The notes beneath the pieces were generated by a model. The model worked only from the letters and a program-made list of their open reading frames with translations, did no database searches and had not been told where the DNA came from. From Helicoverpa zea (lineage: Eukaryota; Arthropoda; Insecta; Lepidoptera; Noctuidae), in NCBI RefSeq assembly GCF_022581195.2, contig NC_061482.1:5828001-5892000 (forward strand): a stretch of 64,000 bases of DNA. The letters are read 5' to 3'. Positions 1-11,065 of this stretch are shown here, one piece after another. Every line of letters starts with the position of its first letter. Position 1 is the stretch's first letter. A program made the position numbers and the translations under genes.

Positions 1-97
1 GTATTTGTCTGATATCCTCGTGTATTGTCGACTGTTTAATTAAGTTCTTATTAATTACTCAAAAATGGAACGCACTCGTATGTATGTTACCGTTCAG

Positions 98-178
98 ACC
101 CGATTTCAGTACAAAATAGTTTTGTCTAGGCTGACCTAGTTTATTCTTAGGACGAACTAGTTTGCTCCGAAATCGGGT
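98..178. repeat. Short inverted repeat (hairpin-forming)
   Basis: ACCCGATTTC at 98-107 is repeated inverted as GAAATCGGGT at 169-178, with further imperfect pairing inward. It resembles a very small MITE, but no target duplication is evident and no second copy was seen in the window. Confidence 0.35.
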
Positions 179-474
179 AACGTGTAGCTATAATTTTTTG
201 ACACCTTGTAGAGCAATTTTAGTGTAGGAAACGAGATATTTATGATAAACAATTTTTTGTCACCTTTGACCTTTAACTGCCGACTCACTTTTCTCGCGAG
301 ACGGATATGAGATTTCATAAGACTTTTTAGGAAGCGTTTAAGATGATAAAATATTTACAAATTTGCTCCTTTCATCCCTAGGATAATAACTCAACGATAA
401 TTTTATTTGGCTCTTAGGCGATTCATACTGGTTTAGACTGGTTGTGTGATGCTTTTTCCATATTTTTGTTCCAG

Positions 475-633
475 GCATGCATTGGTATCGGCTTTGATCG
501 CATCATCTTGCATCTCTCTAATGCAAGAGAGGTTCGAACAAAAAATCCCTGTTTACAAGAGCTGACACCGTTAATTAAAAACAGAGGGCGACCGGAACTA
601 CATCAATATCAAAATGAAGGCAAAACTGTGTAA
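475..633 (+). CDS. Possible 3' terminal coding exon of an unidentified gene
   Basis: A pyrimidine-rich stretch ending in TTGTTCCAG (466-474) is a good splice acceptor. The frame that follows is open for 52 codons to a TAA at 631-633. It begins ACIGIGFDRIILHLSNAR and is mixed in composition, without the low-complexity look of chance ORFs nearby. An AATAAA lies about 200 bases downstream (near 840). If real, it is the last exon of a plus-strand gene whose other exons lie left of the window. I do not recognise the peptide. The ATG at 442 lies before the acceptor and is unlikely to be a true start. It could also be a chance open frame beside a chance acceptor. Confidence 0.3.
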   Translation, partial: ACIGIGFDRIILHLSNAREVRTKNPCLQELTPLIKNRGRPELHQYQNEGKTV

Positions 634-1264
634 ACAAACACTAAATTAGGCTCCATATTACACCCACCCATTTTAATAGGCCGACGTGACATGAAGACTG
701 CCAGCATATTCGTTGAATAGCAATGCTGATTGTATGCAATGTCCTAATTACATTATTTTTAGTTGCATTTTCCAGCTACTGCATCAACAATTTTTGGGTT
801 CATTTGATTTTCGTGTAGCCAAGTACGTTTTGGTTTAAGAATAAATGTGAGTTTGGTGTCGTTAATTTGAGCTACATGCGTTGAAAGCTGTTTCATCATC
901 GACCCACTTATTGTTTCACGGGTCATCAAAAGCTTTCAAACACAAAAGGCATGCCAGTGCTATTGATTACAAATCGCTTATTGCTATTATAGACATATAT
1001 TTTTATCCGGTACTCCGTCGCTGTTTTAATGACAATACATTATAATTACAACGGGTAGATACAGAAACAATATGCGTAATAAGATAAAAAAGGGTAATGG
1101 TACCTAATCTTTATAACATGCATACTGTGGGATGGATACTCATGGAGTGGAATACCTATTGGCCTATTCTGTAACGCATCCACGCTAAAGCTACCGGATT
1201 TATCTAGATGAAATACCAGATACTCTAGACTGCGAGACGCATGTAGACGAGCTAGTAGCTAATG

Positions 1265-1385
1265 CAATATTGTATCTATCTTTTCATTTGCTTACGAGAG
1301 ATAGAATTCGACATGAGCCCCATACATGCAATGGCAAATTCCTATCGCTTATAGATATGCAAAACAATAGATAGATACAATATCG
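1265..1385. repeat. Small inverted-repeat element
   Basis: A 14-base perfect inverted repeat (ATATTGTATCTATC at 1267-1280, its complement at 1370-1383) encloses about 90 bases. It is compatible with a decayed miniature element. No target duplication was recognised. Confidence 0.35.
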
Positions 1386-1603
1386 GGACCGGCCGTTAAT
1401 TAATAAGCGTCTGAGATAATTCAACAGAGAGTGAATTGGGTACCAAGTGGGTGTTGCTCATCTGTGCCAGTTGACCGTCTTAACACAGCGAACTAATTGC
1501 TTCAAATTAGATCGCATTTAGACGGCGCGGTGGTAGGCATATTAAGCGATGAGGCGATGCGAGTATTAGGGTGCGTCCTATATGAGTGATCTGGATGCGA
1601 GCG

Positions 1604-1935
1604 CTAAGCGGCGCGGTGAGATGCGATAACAGCAAAGAGGTGATTTCTTTTGAAGTGACTTAGGGATCTATAAGACAGAGAGTAGTCACGCGATCGAGCG
1701 TTCTGCGTTCGAGCTCTTCTACTACTACTTCTACTGGACCGACGCGGTCAGAATGCCTCCTATGTTAGTATATCTATGTAACGTAATATGACACATAGAA
1801 CGCAAAACTGACCGCTTGAACGCTTATCCGCGCGACCGCTCCCTGTTTGATAGATCCCATCGGCGTAGTGGGACGCGATTACAGTAAACAGACGATTCCT
1901 TTTGAAGTGGACTAGGTACGTGATGTGACACAGTA
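1604..1935. repeat. Diverged direct duplication
   Basis: Two diverged direct copies sit about 254 bases apart. Both contain a CGAT-ACAG-AAA stretch followed by TTTTGAAGTG (around 1648 and 1902) and a similar continuation. The surrounding 1500-2000 stretch is more CpG-rich than its flanks. It is probably an old tandem duplication. No coding potential was recognised. Confidence 0.35.
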
Positions 1936-3573
1936 CGGCACGACGCGGTGCAGCGTACATAACATCGCTTCGCATCGCATACGCGTTTATTCGTTACATG
2001 CAGGACGCATCCTTGCGCGTGCGATGTCAGTAAATTGCAAAACAGATGTCATATGATACAATAAAAGCAGTTTTAATTAAATATAGATTGAATTCCTTAT
2101 CGATAGAAATGGGTTTAAATAAAATCGTAATTTATATACTACATATAAAAGATTTCTATCAAAAATATTAGGTTCAAAAGACAGTTTAAGTTTGAATATA
2201 TTCTAATATGCTATGTTATGTTACGCTCCTATTATTAAATTGATGAGTATGAGCATTTTTCCTTTGTTCGTGGTATGAGTACACTGTGTCTTAATATAAA
2301 TAACAGCTTAAGTTTTAGATTATAAAAAATATCCACGTGACACTGTAAAATCTAATATCCTGAAGTATTTTCTCAAGCATGTGGAGCGGAACATACATGA
2401 TATTATGATTAAAAAATACTTTGCTAGGAAATTAATAAACTGAAATATGTCATAGTTTATTTGCTGGAAAAACGTATTATACCTACCTGTCTGTCGCTAC
2501 TTACAAAAGTAATTATGATTTCATCAGTAATTTATTCCACGAACTGTAAATTATGATATCACTGATTTATTCAATTATTGTTGAAATTTAAGGTATTTAA
2601 AATAAGGTATTTAAATTTAATGAAATACTCATTACCTGTATTCGATCTCACGATGTCATATCTCTCACACACACAGTTAGTGCACACACAAATGCGGTCC
2701 TGAAGCTTCACCGAAAACCCAATTTATAATTCACGAACATTGTAGGAACCATCACTGTTAAAACAAACAGGCAAAAACAGTCCATTTCATACTCAATTAG
2801 AGTAATCGTTTGCACAGCACTTCAACATGAATTAAACAGTAAACACATTTTATTAATTAAAATTCGGTACTTGTTCAGAATACCGCAACAGTTCACTATG
2901 CTGCAATGATTCACTAGGCCAGATTTAAAATTGGAAACAAGGGCACTGATTGAATAATTTCGATTTGTGGGAATACGCACATGTGCGAGCGTGACTACGT
3001 CGCACGCGCACGGTGCGTTCGAAACTACACATCAGTTAAGATCAACGGGCTGAACAAACTACGTTGATTGTACCGTCCGTAAAACAAATCCAGATGTACG
3101 GCAGTGCGTAGCTAGAAATCAACACGAATGGCTAAAAATAAACCAACTACAGAAACGCAATGGTGTCAAGAGGCGAACGTCCCTTATTGCTTATAAAAGT
3201 CAGCGTGTTAGCCGCCCATCACAAAATGAGGTATGATTTAAAAAACAATAAACCGAATGAAACAATGACAGATTGCATCAAACAAGATATAAGTAGAGTA
3301 TCTTCAAACATGACTAGACTTTGTAAAGGAACAACGAGGCTAGCAATGGCAAAGGAATAAGTCTATGGATACCAAAGGTGAGTATTGTAGTCTTATCGCA
3401 AAACACAGGTAACAACTTTTCACGAATAAAAACAATGAAAAAACTTATTTGCAATATTCCTTATCTTCATTATTTTATTTGCCTTCGCATAACATTAAAT
3501 AATTAAAGTAAGTATCTCACTTCGGAATCTCAATACAAGTATTTAAACTTGAGAAAAATAATATAACACTCAC

Positions 3574-3606
3574 CGTCCATTCGCCCGTCTCCATGCCAGT
3601 CTTCTT
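3574..3606 (-). CDS. Possible 33-nt internal microexon (minus strand)
   Basis: On the minus strand TTTGTTTCAG precedes a 33-base segment that is followed directly by GTGAGTGTTA, a textbook acceptor and donor pair. The length is a multiple of three and the segment is GC-richer than its surroundings. In phase 1 it reads EEDWHGDGRMD, and that phase matches the donor of the candidate first exon at 21411-21501. The two could belong to one gene with a roughly 18-kb intron holding the LTR element and the mariner nest. Chance pairs of splice-like sites do occur, so this stays tentative. Confidence 0.35.
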
Positions 3607-3686
3607 CTGAAACAAATTTTTACTGTATAAGTACATAATTATATGACAAAATACCTATTAGACGGTAAACCTTGGAATTTATAATA

Positions 3687-3691
3687 CCATC
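3687..3691. repeat. Target site duplication, left copy (CCATC)
   Basis: CCATC directly abuts the left LTR and recurs at 9446-9450 directly after the right LTR, as expected for integrase-mediated insertion. Confidence 0.85.
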
Positions 3692-3878
3692 TGTATTGTA
3701 CGCTCATTTTATTATGTTAATCGACTCGCCAACGCACCACCACACAGGTCGACAGTCTGACAACGACTGACTCCCCACCGCTCGATCCGGTATTTATAAC
3801 CGAGTGACGTATGCGCACGAGGCGTCATAATAATGACATAACCTATACAATGATGCACATGTACCTGCATACACTACA
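3692..3878 (-). repeat. LTR (3' LTR in element orientation)
   Basis: This copy is 187 bp and identical base for base to 9259-9445. On the minus strand it runs TGTAGTG to CAATACA, so the canonical TG...CA ends are present in element orientation. It contains GTATTTATAA on the plus strand, which could supply a TATA-like or polyadenylation context. Confidence 0.9.
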
Positions 3879-3888
3879 TCTCTCCCTT
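3879..3888 (-). promoter_or_regulatory. Polypurine tract
   Basis: Read on the minus strand this is AAGGGAGAGA, lying directly before the 3' LTR, where plus-strand DNA synthesis is primed in LTR retrotransposons. Its position supports the minus orientation. Confidence 0.8.
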
Positions 3889-4550
3889 GTTGTTTTGATT
3901 TTAACCTTGTTTCAAAAAGTCCAACAATCAAACTCATAAATATTTTGGTAATTTCTTAAAGATCTATCAAACACCTGCAGCACAACAAAACCACGCTATC
4001 AGATCAGTCCACCGATCACACTGCCATCAAACTGATTTACTTTGTTCCGTTTCCATTTCATTTCCCTTTCCATTTAAGGAGACGACAGATATCGGTGATA
4101 CTGCAGGACACTACATCCCTTCCCTTGTGAAATAAACATAAATAAAAATCCGTCCCTTTGCAGACGGTAACATACCAGCATCTGCTTCAGGCTCAACAAG
4201 ACAAATTCGTAGCAGTGATATCAGGCCGGCAAGTTTAACTTCAGGTTTTGTAGCCGCTGTTCCGGCCCTGTATTATATCTACACTAGAGATGATCCGTCC
4301 ATTTGGCAGACATCCCGCCAATCAGTCCATGTGAAATCAAGCAAGTCTGAAATATTGCTGTGCCTTCAGATAATGAGCACTCATCTTGCTTGGTTCGACT
4401 TCACTTAAAACTGATACAGAATGCATTGTTCCAAGGTAAAAGATCGGCATTAGGGTACCTCATCAATGCTTTTCACTCATTCAAAACCGTACGAGCCGTA
4501 CGAGGAAAGTAATCACATAAGATCGTCCCAATTGAATGGTGACCTAGATG

Positions 4551-4785
4551 GACTGTTTCCAATTTGATGATGACCATATACTTTGTCACCCATTTGATGG
4601 CGACCACATACTTTGTCTCCAATTTAATGGTGACTCTATACTTTGTCACCCATTTAATGGTGACCACATACTTTGTCTCCAATTTAATGGTGACTCCATA
4701 CTTTGTCACCCATTTAATGGTGACCACATACTTTGTCTCCAATTTAATGGCGACCACATATTTTGTCACCAATTTAATGGTTTAA
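4551..4785. repeat. 60-bp minisatellite inside the LTR element
   Basis: About four copies of a 60-bp unit, each made of two similar 30-bp halves containing ACTTTGTCACC or ACTTTGTCTCC and AATTTAATGG. Because 60 and 30 are multiples of three, several frames stay open on both strands (up to about 99 codons). These repetitive peptides are by-products and not genes. Confidence 0.9.
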
Positions 4786-5109
4786 ATTGTAGTTCTATGT
4801 ACGAGTTAAGTACTTTGTGTGCCTTGTAAGCAAGAGAATGCTAACTCAACTAATTTTGGTAATATGTAGTTTTTAATTTGAGAGTGGAATATCAAAGCCT
4901 ATCATTATCTCAGCAATGTAACAAACAATCTGGTCTTCAACACTATTGATCAGCGCTAGTACTTTGCACGTTTCTGCTAGTACACTCGCTGAAATTCTGA
5001 TATAGGCTTTAAATACCCTACATCAATGTATGTCCAATATCTAGTCAAGAAACTGTAAGCTTCTTAGCATTCAACACCCAACATATGAATACCTTACTGC
5101 ATATAATAG

Positions 5110-5252
5110 TTGGAAGCGACCTGCATCCAGCGTCTTCCGGTGACCTTTATAAGGTCGTCTTTATAAGGTATCTGTGGAGATCAAAGGGGGAGGCCTATGT
5201 TCAGCAGTGGACGTCCTATGGCTGAGATGATGATGATGATGATGATGATATA
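5110..5252 (+). mobile_element. 3' end of an RTE-like non-LTR retrotransposon with (GAT)n tail
   Basis: A frame ending EAYVQQWTSYG then stop (about 5190-5225) matches the end of reverse-transcriptase ORFs in lepidopteran RTE-like elements as I know them. It is followed by a GAT microsatellite (5224-5250), a common tail for that group. Only the last ~100-150 bases remain, so it is a severely 5'-truncated insertion inside the LTR element. Family assignment is from motif memory. Confidence 0.55.
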
Positions 5253-6875
5253 ATAGTGCGATAGGAATACTTATATTTCGGTTAGGCATCCAAGAACACT
5301 ATTATCACCGGACATTGCGTTCTGTAATGTTTGTTTGCTTTTATTAATGTGGTTTTCAAAAATTAAAGTAGTCAAAGAATTATTATGCTTTGATGGTAAG
5401 CTTTTTAGTGTCATGGTTACATATTGATTATAACGAAGGTGTAAAGTAACATTACGAATCAGATTTTAACTAATTAGAACCATATTATGTAACGAACGCA
5501 CTTTAACAGGTGTCACTAACTTTGCACTATATATTTTGAAGCTGTGACATTCTGCATCACCATAAAATAGAAGAGTCCCTGACCCTCAACTCATGCTCTT
5601 CTTCCTTTCAACAAGGTGACAGCAGCTCACAAACAGTTTTCTAGTCGATGCAATTTTCCTTTTGCAAAACAACCGCTAAACTTTCTAAAACATTTGTCTA
5701 CACATAGATAAATGTGGGATTCTAATTCTATATCTCAATTTCATGAGCAGCTATGCTGCTCTCATGTCATACTTGACCTCATCAATTTGATGATCAGCTT
5801 TGTGCTGCTTCCATTTTTAATATTTTACGCTTTTCCAATTTCATGACCGCGTATAGGTAACGTAATATATATTTTTTTTTTATGTAAGTATAGTTGGCTG
5901 CATAAGTATGTTTATAGTTTCGTTCAAAAGCGCTTACCCTTTATTGCAGCTGACTTTATCTACGTTGTTTTAGTTAGACAACCAGAATATAAAAATATTA
6001 TTATCTTTTATAGGGACAGCACCCCAGTAAATTTTTAAACGATTTGGTGACTAAGGGCAATTTTACTTCCTATACTTTAAGGAACACTTACTCAGATTAT
6101 ATTTTGCAGTAGGACTTAGGAACTTAATAATATTTTAGTTATTATTAACCAAATGTCGACGCAACTGTGTAGTTTAATTAGCACAAAAGAGTAATAAATG
6201 TCGATAAATGTAAATAGTGATAAAGTTCTTTACCTCTCATGCGAGTCCAATTGTCTTACGGTAACCTAAGATTGGTGTTCTAAGATCAATTATTATTAAC
6301 CCTAACGCTATGGACACAAGACATTATTTTGTTAATAGATATCCATCCCACCACCCATATGGATCTTATCTTATGGGATGGGTTGAGGAAATTACACAAC
6401 TTTATATTACAAGTAGGTGTGCACTTCAAGAATATATTAATGTGATGATTTATTAACTTGAGATCAATAAATGGATTCTATTTCATATATGTTCATATAT
6501 GGTTACGTTATTCGCTCCTATGGAAGCATATTCTTCCACAACTCTCAATGTACTTATACTGCTTATTGGTATTGCAATACTGTAAAACATAATTTGCAAA
6601 TAACAATATTATAATGAGGGCCACTTTGTTAAACTATTTGTAAACACCAATGTAAATCAATAAAAAGAGGCTAAGATACCAATTAAAATTCATTCAAGCC
6701 TGAGTCTTGAAGGTTTTAAAAGCACACGCAATCATCAACTTTTGAGAACTTGATTGCAACAATCATCCATGAGCTAATCATCATTAGACAGTTCCCAGAG
6801 TAAGTATCTACATTGGAACTCCTTCCAGGTATCATCCTTAAAAGATTTTTTGTCACAGATGAGAAGGCCCAGTAA

Positions 6876-7192
6876 ATGATGATGATGTCCTCCTAGCCGA
6901 TTATCGGCTACGGCGGCTGTACTCACGTAAGGGGATTAGCCAACTGCGCAGGACATATTATAGTGCACAAGCATTTGCGCAGACACAGGTGCACTCACTG
7001 TTCCTTCACTCTCATAACCCGATGGGACGGCAATCCGACACGACCGGAAAGAGATCAGGCGCAGGACCGACATTTACGTGCTTTCCGATGCACGGGTGTA
7101 TCAATCACCAACTTCCAGGCCCGACCCGGGAATCGAACCCGAGACCTCGTGCTCAGCAGCCGCGCTTGCGACAGCTAGACCAACGAGGCAGT
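6876..7192 (-). mobile_element. tRNA-derived SINE, copy 1
   Basis: On the minus strand the 5' end carries a tRNA-like head with an A-box-like TGGTCTAGCTGTCGC and a perfect B box GGTTCGATTCCC, the internal RNA polymerase III promoter. The body is shared with the copy at 36016-36377. The 3' tail is a short CAT repeat. Compared with that copy it lacks about 45-50 bases just after the tRNA head. It is inserted within the LTR retrotransposon interior. Confidence 0.85.
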
Positions 7193-7929
7193 TGGGTAGA
7201 TAAAGTAGCATTGTCAAATAAATCACAGATTGCTCCAATGCTTAGTTCCATATTCTTTTGATCTAAGAGTTTTATATCAACCTAAAGTACTGAAATTACA
7301 ATTGTGAGCTAGCATGTTTACCAAAGATTCTATCTATTGAATACCAAAATTTTGATCCACATTTTCCAGCTAGTATTGCTGCTTGTATGCTGTTCTACTG
7401 TTCTGTATCTTCTGGAATATCTCTGTTGTATAACAACCTCTTTAATACAGCAAAATAAAGTAAAAGTATTGAAATTATACCTAGGGTGACTGAGCAACTG
7501 TTATAATTAACACTATTATGGGTAGGCAACCCACTAGAGGTGTTGATAGACTTGGATGTTGTGCATAGGTGAATACATACCAGTATAGCTGGGCGAGTTC
7601 TTCAACATACATGGCCAACCTACTACGGTCCCTCAATGTGCTGTTTGTTTAACTAGATACCTAGCACATGTTTGTCATTTGTAGAACCGTTGAGTATATA
7701 ACCCACCAGTTTGTTCTTGTAATATCCTCTATATTGCAAGCACTTGAATTAAGTTAGTTAAGTACCAGAACAATATAGTAGGTATAAGTTGTTGACTAGA
7801 CTCTGAGAAGTTAAGTTTGGAAGCTTTTTATGATCCAAATCACCGGGCACAGAAAATATAAAAATTATCAAGATTTACTATTTAGTTGTTGCAGTAGTTG
7901 ACAACTATCGCCAGATAATTTATGCGTGT

Positions 7930-8515
7930 ACAGTCAATTGAATGACCAGTAGACGTTCACTACCGTTAACTGTCAAGCTGTCAATTTAATGACCAGTAGA
8001 TATAGACTACTGCCAACTGTCAAGCTGTCAATTTAATGACCAGTAGATATAGACTACTGCCAACTGCCAAGCTGTCAATTTAATGACCAGTAGATATACA
8101 CTACTGCCAACCATCAAGCTGTCAATTCAATGCCCAGTAGATATAGACTACTGCCAACAATCAGGCTGTCAATTTAATGACCAGTAGATACACACTACTG
8201 CCAACCATCAAGCTGTCAATTCAATGACCAGTAAATATAGACTACTGCCAACAATCAGGCTGTCAATTTAATGACCAGTAGATACACACTACTGCCAACT
8301 GCCAAGCTGTCAATCTAATGACCAGTAGATATACACTACTGCTAACCGTCAAGCTGTCAATTTAATGACCAGTAGATATAGACTACTGCCAACAATCAGG
8401 CTGTCAATTTAATGACCAGTAGATACACACTACTGCCAACTGCCAAGCTGTCAATCTAATGACCAGTAGATATACACTACTGCTAACCGTCAAGCTGTCA
8501 ATTTAATGACCAGCA
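7930..8515. repeat. 47-bp minisatellite inside the LTR element
   Basis: About twelve copies of a 47-bp unit containing CTGTCAATTTAATGACCAG and an ACTACTGCCAAC segment. Unit starts recur at 47-base steps (for example the GACC at 7991, 8038 and 8085). Some variants recur in pairs, suggesting later multi-unit duplication. It lies in the 5' leader half of the element in its own orientation. Confidence 0.9.
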
Positions 8516-9244
8516 GATTTTTGGAATAGAATAGGTTTTTATTTGCTTAGAATGCAGGCACTTACAAAATAGGATTGTAAACAACATAATAAGATCCGTG
8601 TACATTCCGCCTTGTTGGCATGCAAGCACAACAATTATTAAACACAATTGATTATAAGGCAAATAGGTTATTGTATTATATCCTCTAGGAAATCCCACCA
8701 CTGCTAAAGTCGTCTTGACGACAATTCAACAACCAGCAACTTTATATTGCTTCCAATAAATGCCTATTATTGAATAAACTTTGATGCAGGTTTAAGAATG
8801 AGTAAACTGATCACCAAGTAATGATTTTGTATTATAAATTACTCATTTGATAAATATTAACACCTGCAATAAATATTGCTACTTCCATTAGAATTGTAAC
8901 AAGGTAAACTTAAACAAAGAATTACGTAAAAAGGTTAAAATTTGTTTGCAATTCGGGTGATACATACATGAACATAAAAGTTATGTATACTTTGTCATTC
9001 TACTCTCTTCCCTTCCTTCTTTCCTTTTGCTCTTTTTAATATGATTGAATATTAACATCGGTCAGAGGTTACTTGTTGTCAAAGCTTATTTAGCATACAT
9101 TAATTTGGTATAGGCATGAATAGGACAAATTATTTAGTATAACCTTGTATATCAAATATTTTTCTGGATCACAGAACTAATAGGTAGTTCAAAATTATAA
9201 AAATTAGATAATAGGTAACTGTTGGTCCAAACACTCACGGTTTT

Positions 9245-9257
9245 ATCCTCGTCGCCA
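9245..9257 (-). promoter_or_regulatory. Primer-binding site (tRNA-Ser type)
   Basis: On the minus strand TGGCGACGAGGAT begins one base after the 5' LTR. It is complementary to ATCCTCGTCG plus the added CCA, the 3' end of insect tRNA-Ser(GCU) as I recall it. About ten bases further on the strand reads AAACCGTGAGTG, which could act as a leader splice donor. Confidence 0.8.
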
Positions 9258-9258
9258 A

Positions 9259-9445
9259 TGTATTGTACGCTCATTTTATTATGTTAATCGACTCGCCAAC
9301 GCACCACCACACAGGTCGACAGTCTGACAACGACTGACTCCCCACCGCTCGATCCGGTATTTATAACCGAGTGACGTATGCGCACGAGGCGTCATAATAA
9401 TGACATAACCTATACAATGATGCACATGTACCTGCATACACTACA
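9259..9445 (-). repeat. LTR (5' LTR in element orientation)
   Basis: Identical to 3692-3878 over all 187 bp. It is the promoter-bearing LTR in element orientation, followed on the minus strand by the primer-binding site. Confidence 0.9.
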
Positions 9446-9699
9446 CCATCTACCACTAATCTGACAGTGTAATCGTAATAGCGGGATTTCACCTAAATTA
9501 TTCAAACGCATTTGTTCGTGAACTTAAAAAATGTCTACTACAGCTAGCATGTTCGTCTACCGATACAAACGTTCTGTACAAAAGTTGTAAGTGAAACATT
9601 AATAGACGTTTGAAGTGAAATGTATTGCAGTGCTGTGCACTTTTTATGATGGAAAAAATCTGTTAAACTCGCGACAGTTCCCGTGACCCAGAGAAAGAC

Positions 9700-9806
9700 C
9701 CTAACCGTCAGTTGCAGAAAGATTAATTCAAATTAAATCTATTGCTAACAGGTTTTATCTTGTTAAAGATTTAACTTTAAAGGATCTTTCTGCAACGGAC
9801 GGTAAG
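9700..9806. mobile_element. Small fold-back MITE-like element (~105 bp)
   Basis: Arms of about 23 bases (TAACCGTCAGTTGCAGAAAG at 9702-9721, with an inverted partner CTTTCTGCAACGGACGGTAA at 9786-9805) enclose a short AT-rich loop that itself pairs partly. The ends are TAACCG and CGGTAA. No target duplication could be fixed. Confidence 0.5.
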
Positions 9807-10077
9807 ATGTAAAGTCTGTAAGACGTTCGACGGACGATGTTGTGTAGATGTGTTTCAGAGTACTGTAATAGTAAATAATTGCAATAGTTCTGAAGTGTTA
9901 CAAATATTTTTAATATAAAAAATAGGAATTGTCATATTTGTGTACCTACTAGCGCAATAAAAGAATGTTAAAGAATTAAGTGATACTACTTGTTAAAAGG
10001 AATGTGTGGTGTTACACGAATGGACAGAGTGAGGAAGTTAATAAGCATGAATGTATATGGATACAGTGAAAAGCCAC

Positions 10078-10160
10078 AATCAAAAAGTTACGGCAGACAG
10101 AAGAGAATGGAAGAAGAAAACATTAAGCGCCAAACCCAAACAAAAAAAATGGGATAAGGG
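10078..10160 (+). mobile_element. Decayed non-LTR retrotransposon C-terminal fragment
   Basis: The plus-strand frame reads VTADRREWKKKTLSAKPK, resembling the TADR-WKKKT-ADPK ending of lepidopteran RTE-like reverse transcriptases as I know them. Only about 25 codons are recognisable. Confidence 0.4.
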
Positions 10161-10599
10161 ATTGTGCGTGCATAGGAGTAGTATTCACGGCTACACATCA
10201 AGCTATAAAATCCAGCTTGTCTACAAATTGAAGGGTCATAGCCGTGTATACAAAACAGTATAAACAGAGCAGTACCTACGTAAGTAAGTAAAAAGATGAA
10301 GTACCAGAAGTACATAAACGAGTAGATAAGGAAAATGTCACCTAAACAGTGTTGTCTTGTTCTACATTCTTCAATATGGGAATCTCAAATACAAAGCCAA
10401 AATATTTAACTGAATTGAAAACCGAGCTTTTACCGATGAGAAATAGGTACCCGCTATGATGAAGGCTACGCCTATATAATTCTAACTGAAGATAAGAGGG
10501 TGCTACTTAGTTACACAGCTATAGCTGGTTAAACCCTATCAGATATACAAGAATGAGACACCCATTCCTTAAGCAAATTTTGGAACAGAAATACTTTTC

Positions 10600-10695
10600 C
10601 CGGTCATCGTCATCCTCCTGCCCTTAGCCCAATTTTATTTGGGGTCAGCATGTTTTCTCCTTCCATACCTGCTCTTCTGTCTGCCGTCATCTAAC
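10600..10695 (-). mobile_element. Non-LTR retrotransposon 3' tail fragment
   Basis: On the minus strand the segment contains MTADRRAGMEGENM followed by CCCCAAATAAAATTGGG, the same tail found at 47060-47235. It is an old 5'-truncated fragment. Confidence 0.5.
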
Positions 10696-11065
10696 ACGTA
10701 ACATTATTTTTTACTCAAAGCTGTTTCCGGTATTTTGAAGTTTATTGGTAGATATTTCTTCTGTTGGGTTTAATTCAATAGAATTTCATAAAAGTTTTCG
10801 CTTAGCTATGACAAGACATGGTTGAAGATTTTCAGCAAATTGTTCCTTATTACTAACGAGGTAAACAAAACAATTATACATAAAAAATATTAATTTGTAG
10901 TTCCCGTTAACGATTCGTATATTTGTAAAACAGTGAGACAGAGGAAGCAGAAAAAGCTTAAAAAAAAAATTAAAAATATATTAATCTTGACCTAATTATC
11001 ATTCGCAGAAAGGTGGTGAGATCTAAAATGATTTGGCCGATCTCATGGGGCCTCAAGGGGGTTTA

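Larger units (their letters stand above)
634..3573. other. Stretch with no recognised gene
   Basis: Apart from the two small repeats at 1265-1385 and 1604-1935 I see nothing I can support here. It is AT-rich, with a mildly CpG-rich patch around 2980-3100. The 66-codon ORF at 3160-3360 has no recognisable domain. Confidence 0.5.
3692..9445 (-). mobile_element. Complete non-autonomous LTR retrotransposon (5.75 kb, recent)
   Basis: Two identical 187-bp direct repeats (3692-3878 and 9259-9445) bound this element, each starting TGTATTG and ending ACTACA. The 5-bp direct repeat CCATC flanks it (3687-3691 and 9446-9450). A primer-binding site and a polypurine tract fix the direction as minus, so transcription would run from 9445 toward 3692. 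The 5.4-kb interior has no gag, protease, reverse transcriptase or integrase frame on either strand. It carries two minisatellites, a SINE and an RTE-like tail. It must therefore have been mobilised in trans by a related autonomous element. LTR identity and the intact target duplication point to recent insertion. Superfamily cannot be assigned without pol; a 5-bp duplication fits Gypsy, BEL or Copia. Confidence 0.9.
9807..11065. other. Mostly unannotated AT-rich stretch
   Basis: Apart from the two reverse-transcriptase tail fragments listed separately, no gene or repeat is recognised. ORFs of 70-75 codons at 10051-10315 overlap a retrotransposon fragment. Confidence 0.5.

Noticed and set aside
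4473..4829. Overlapping ORFs of 73-99 codons on both strands
   Set aside because: They fall in a 60-bp minisatellite whose period is a multiple of three, so frames stay open by repetition alone.
5224..5250. Short tandem GAT array as a possible CRISPR or satellite
   Set aside because: It is the microsatellite tail of a truncated RTE-like element; no repeat-spacer pattern exists anywhere in the window.
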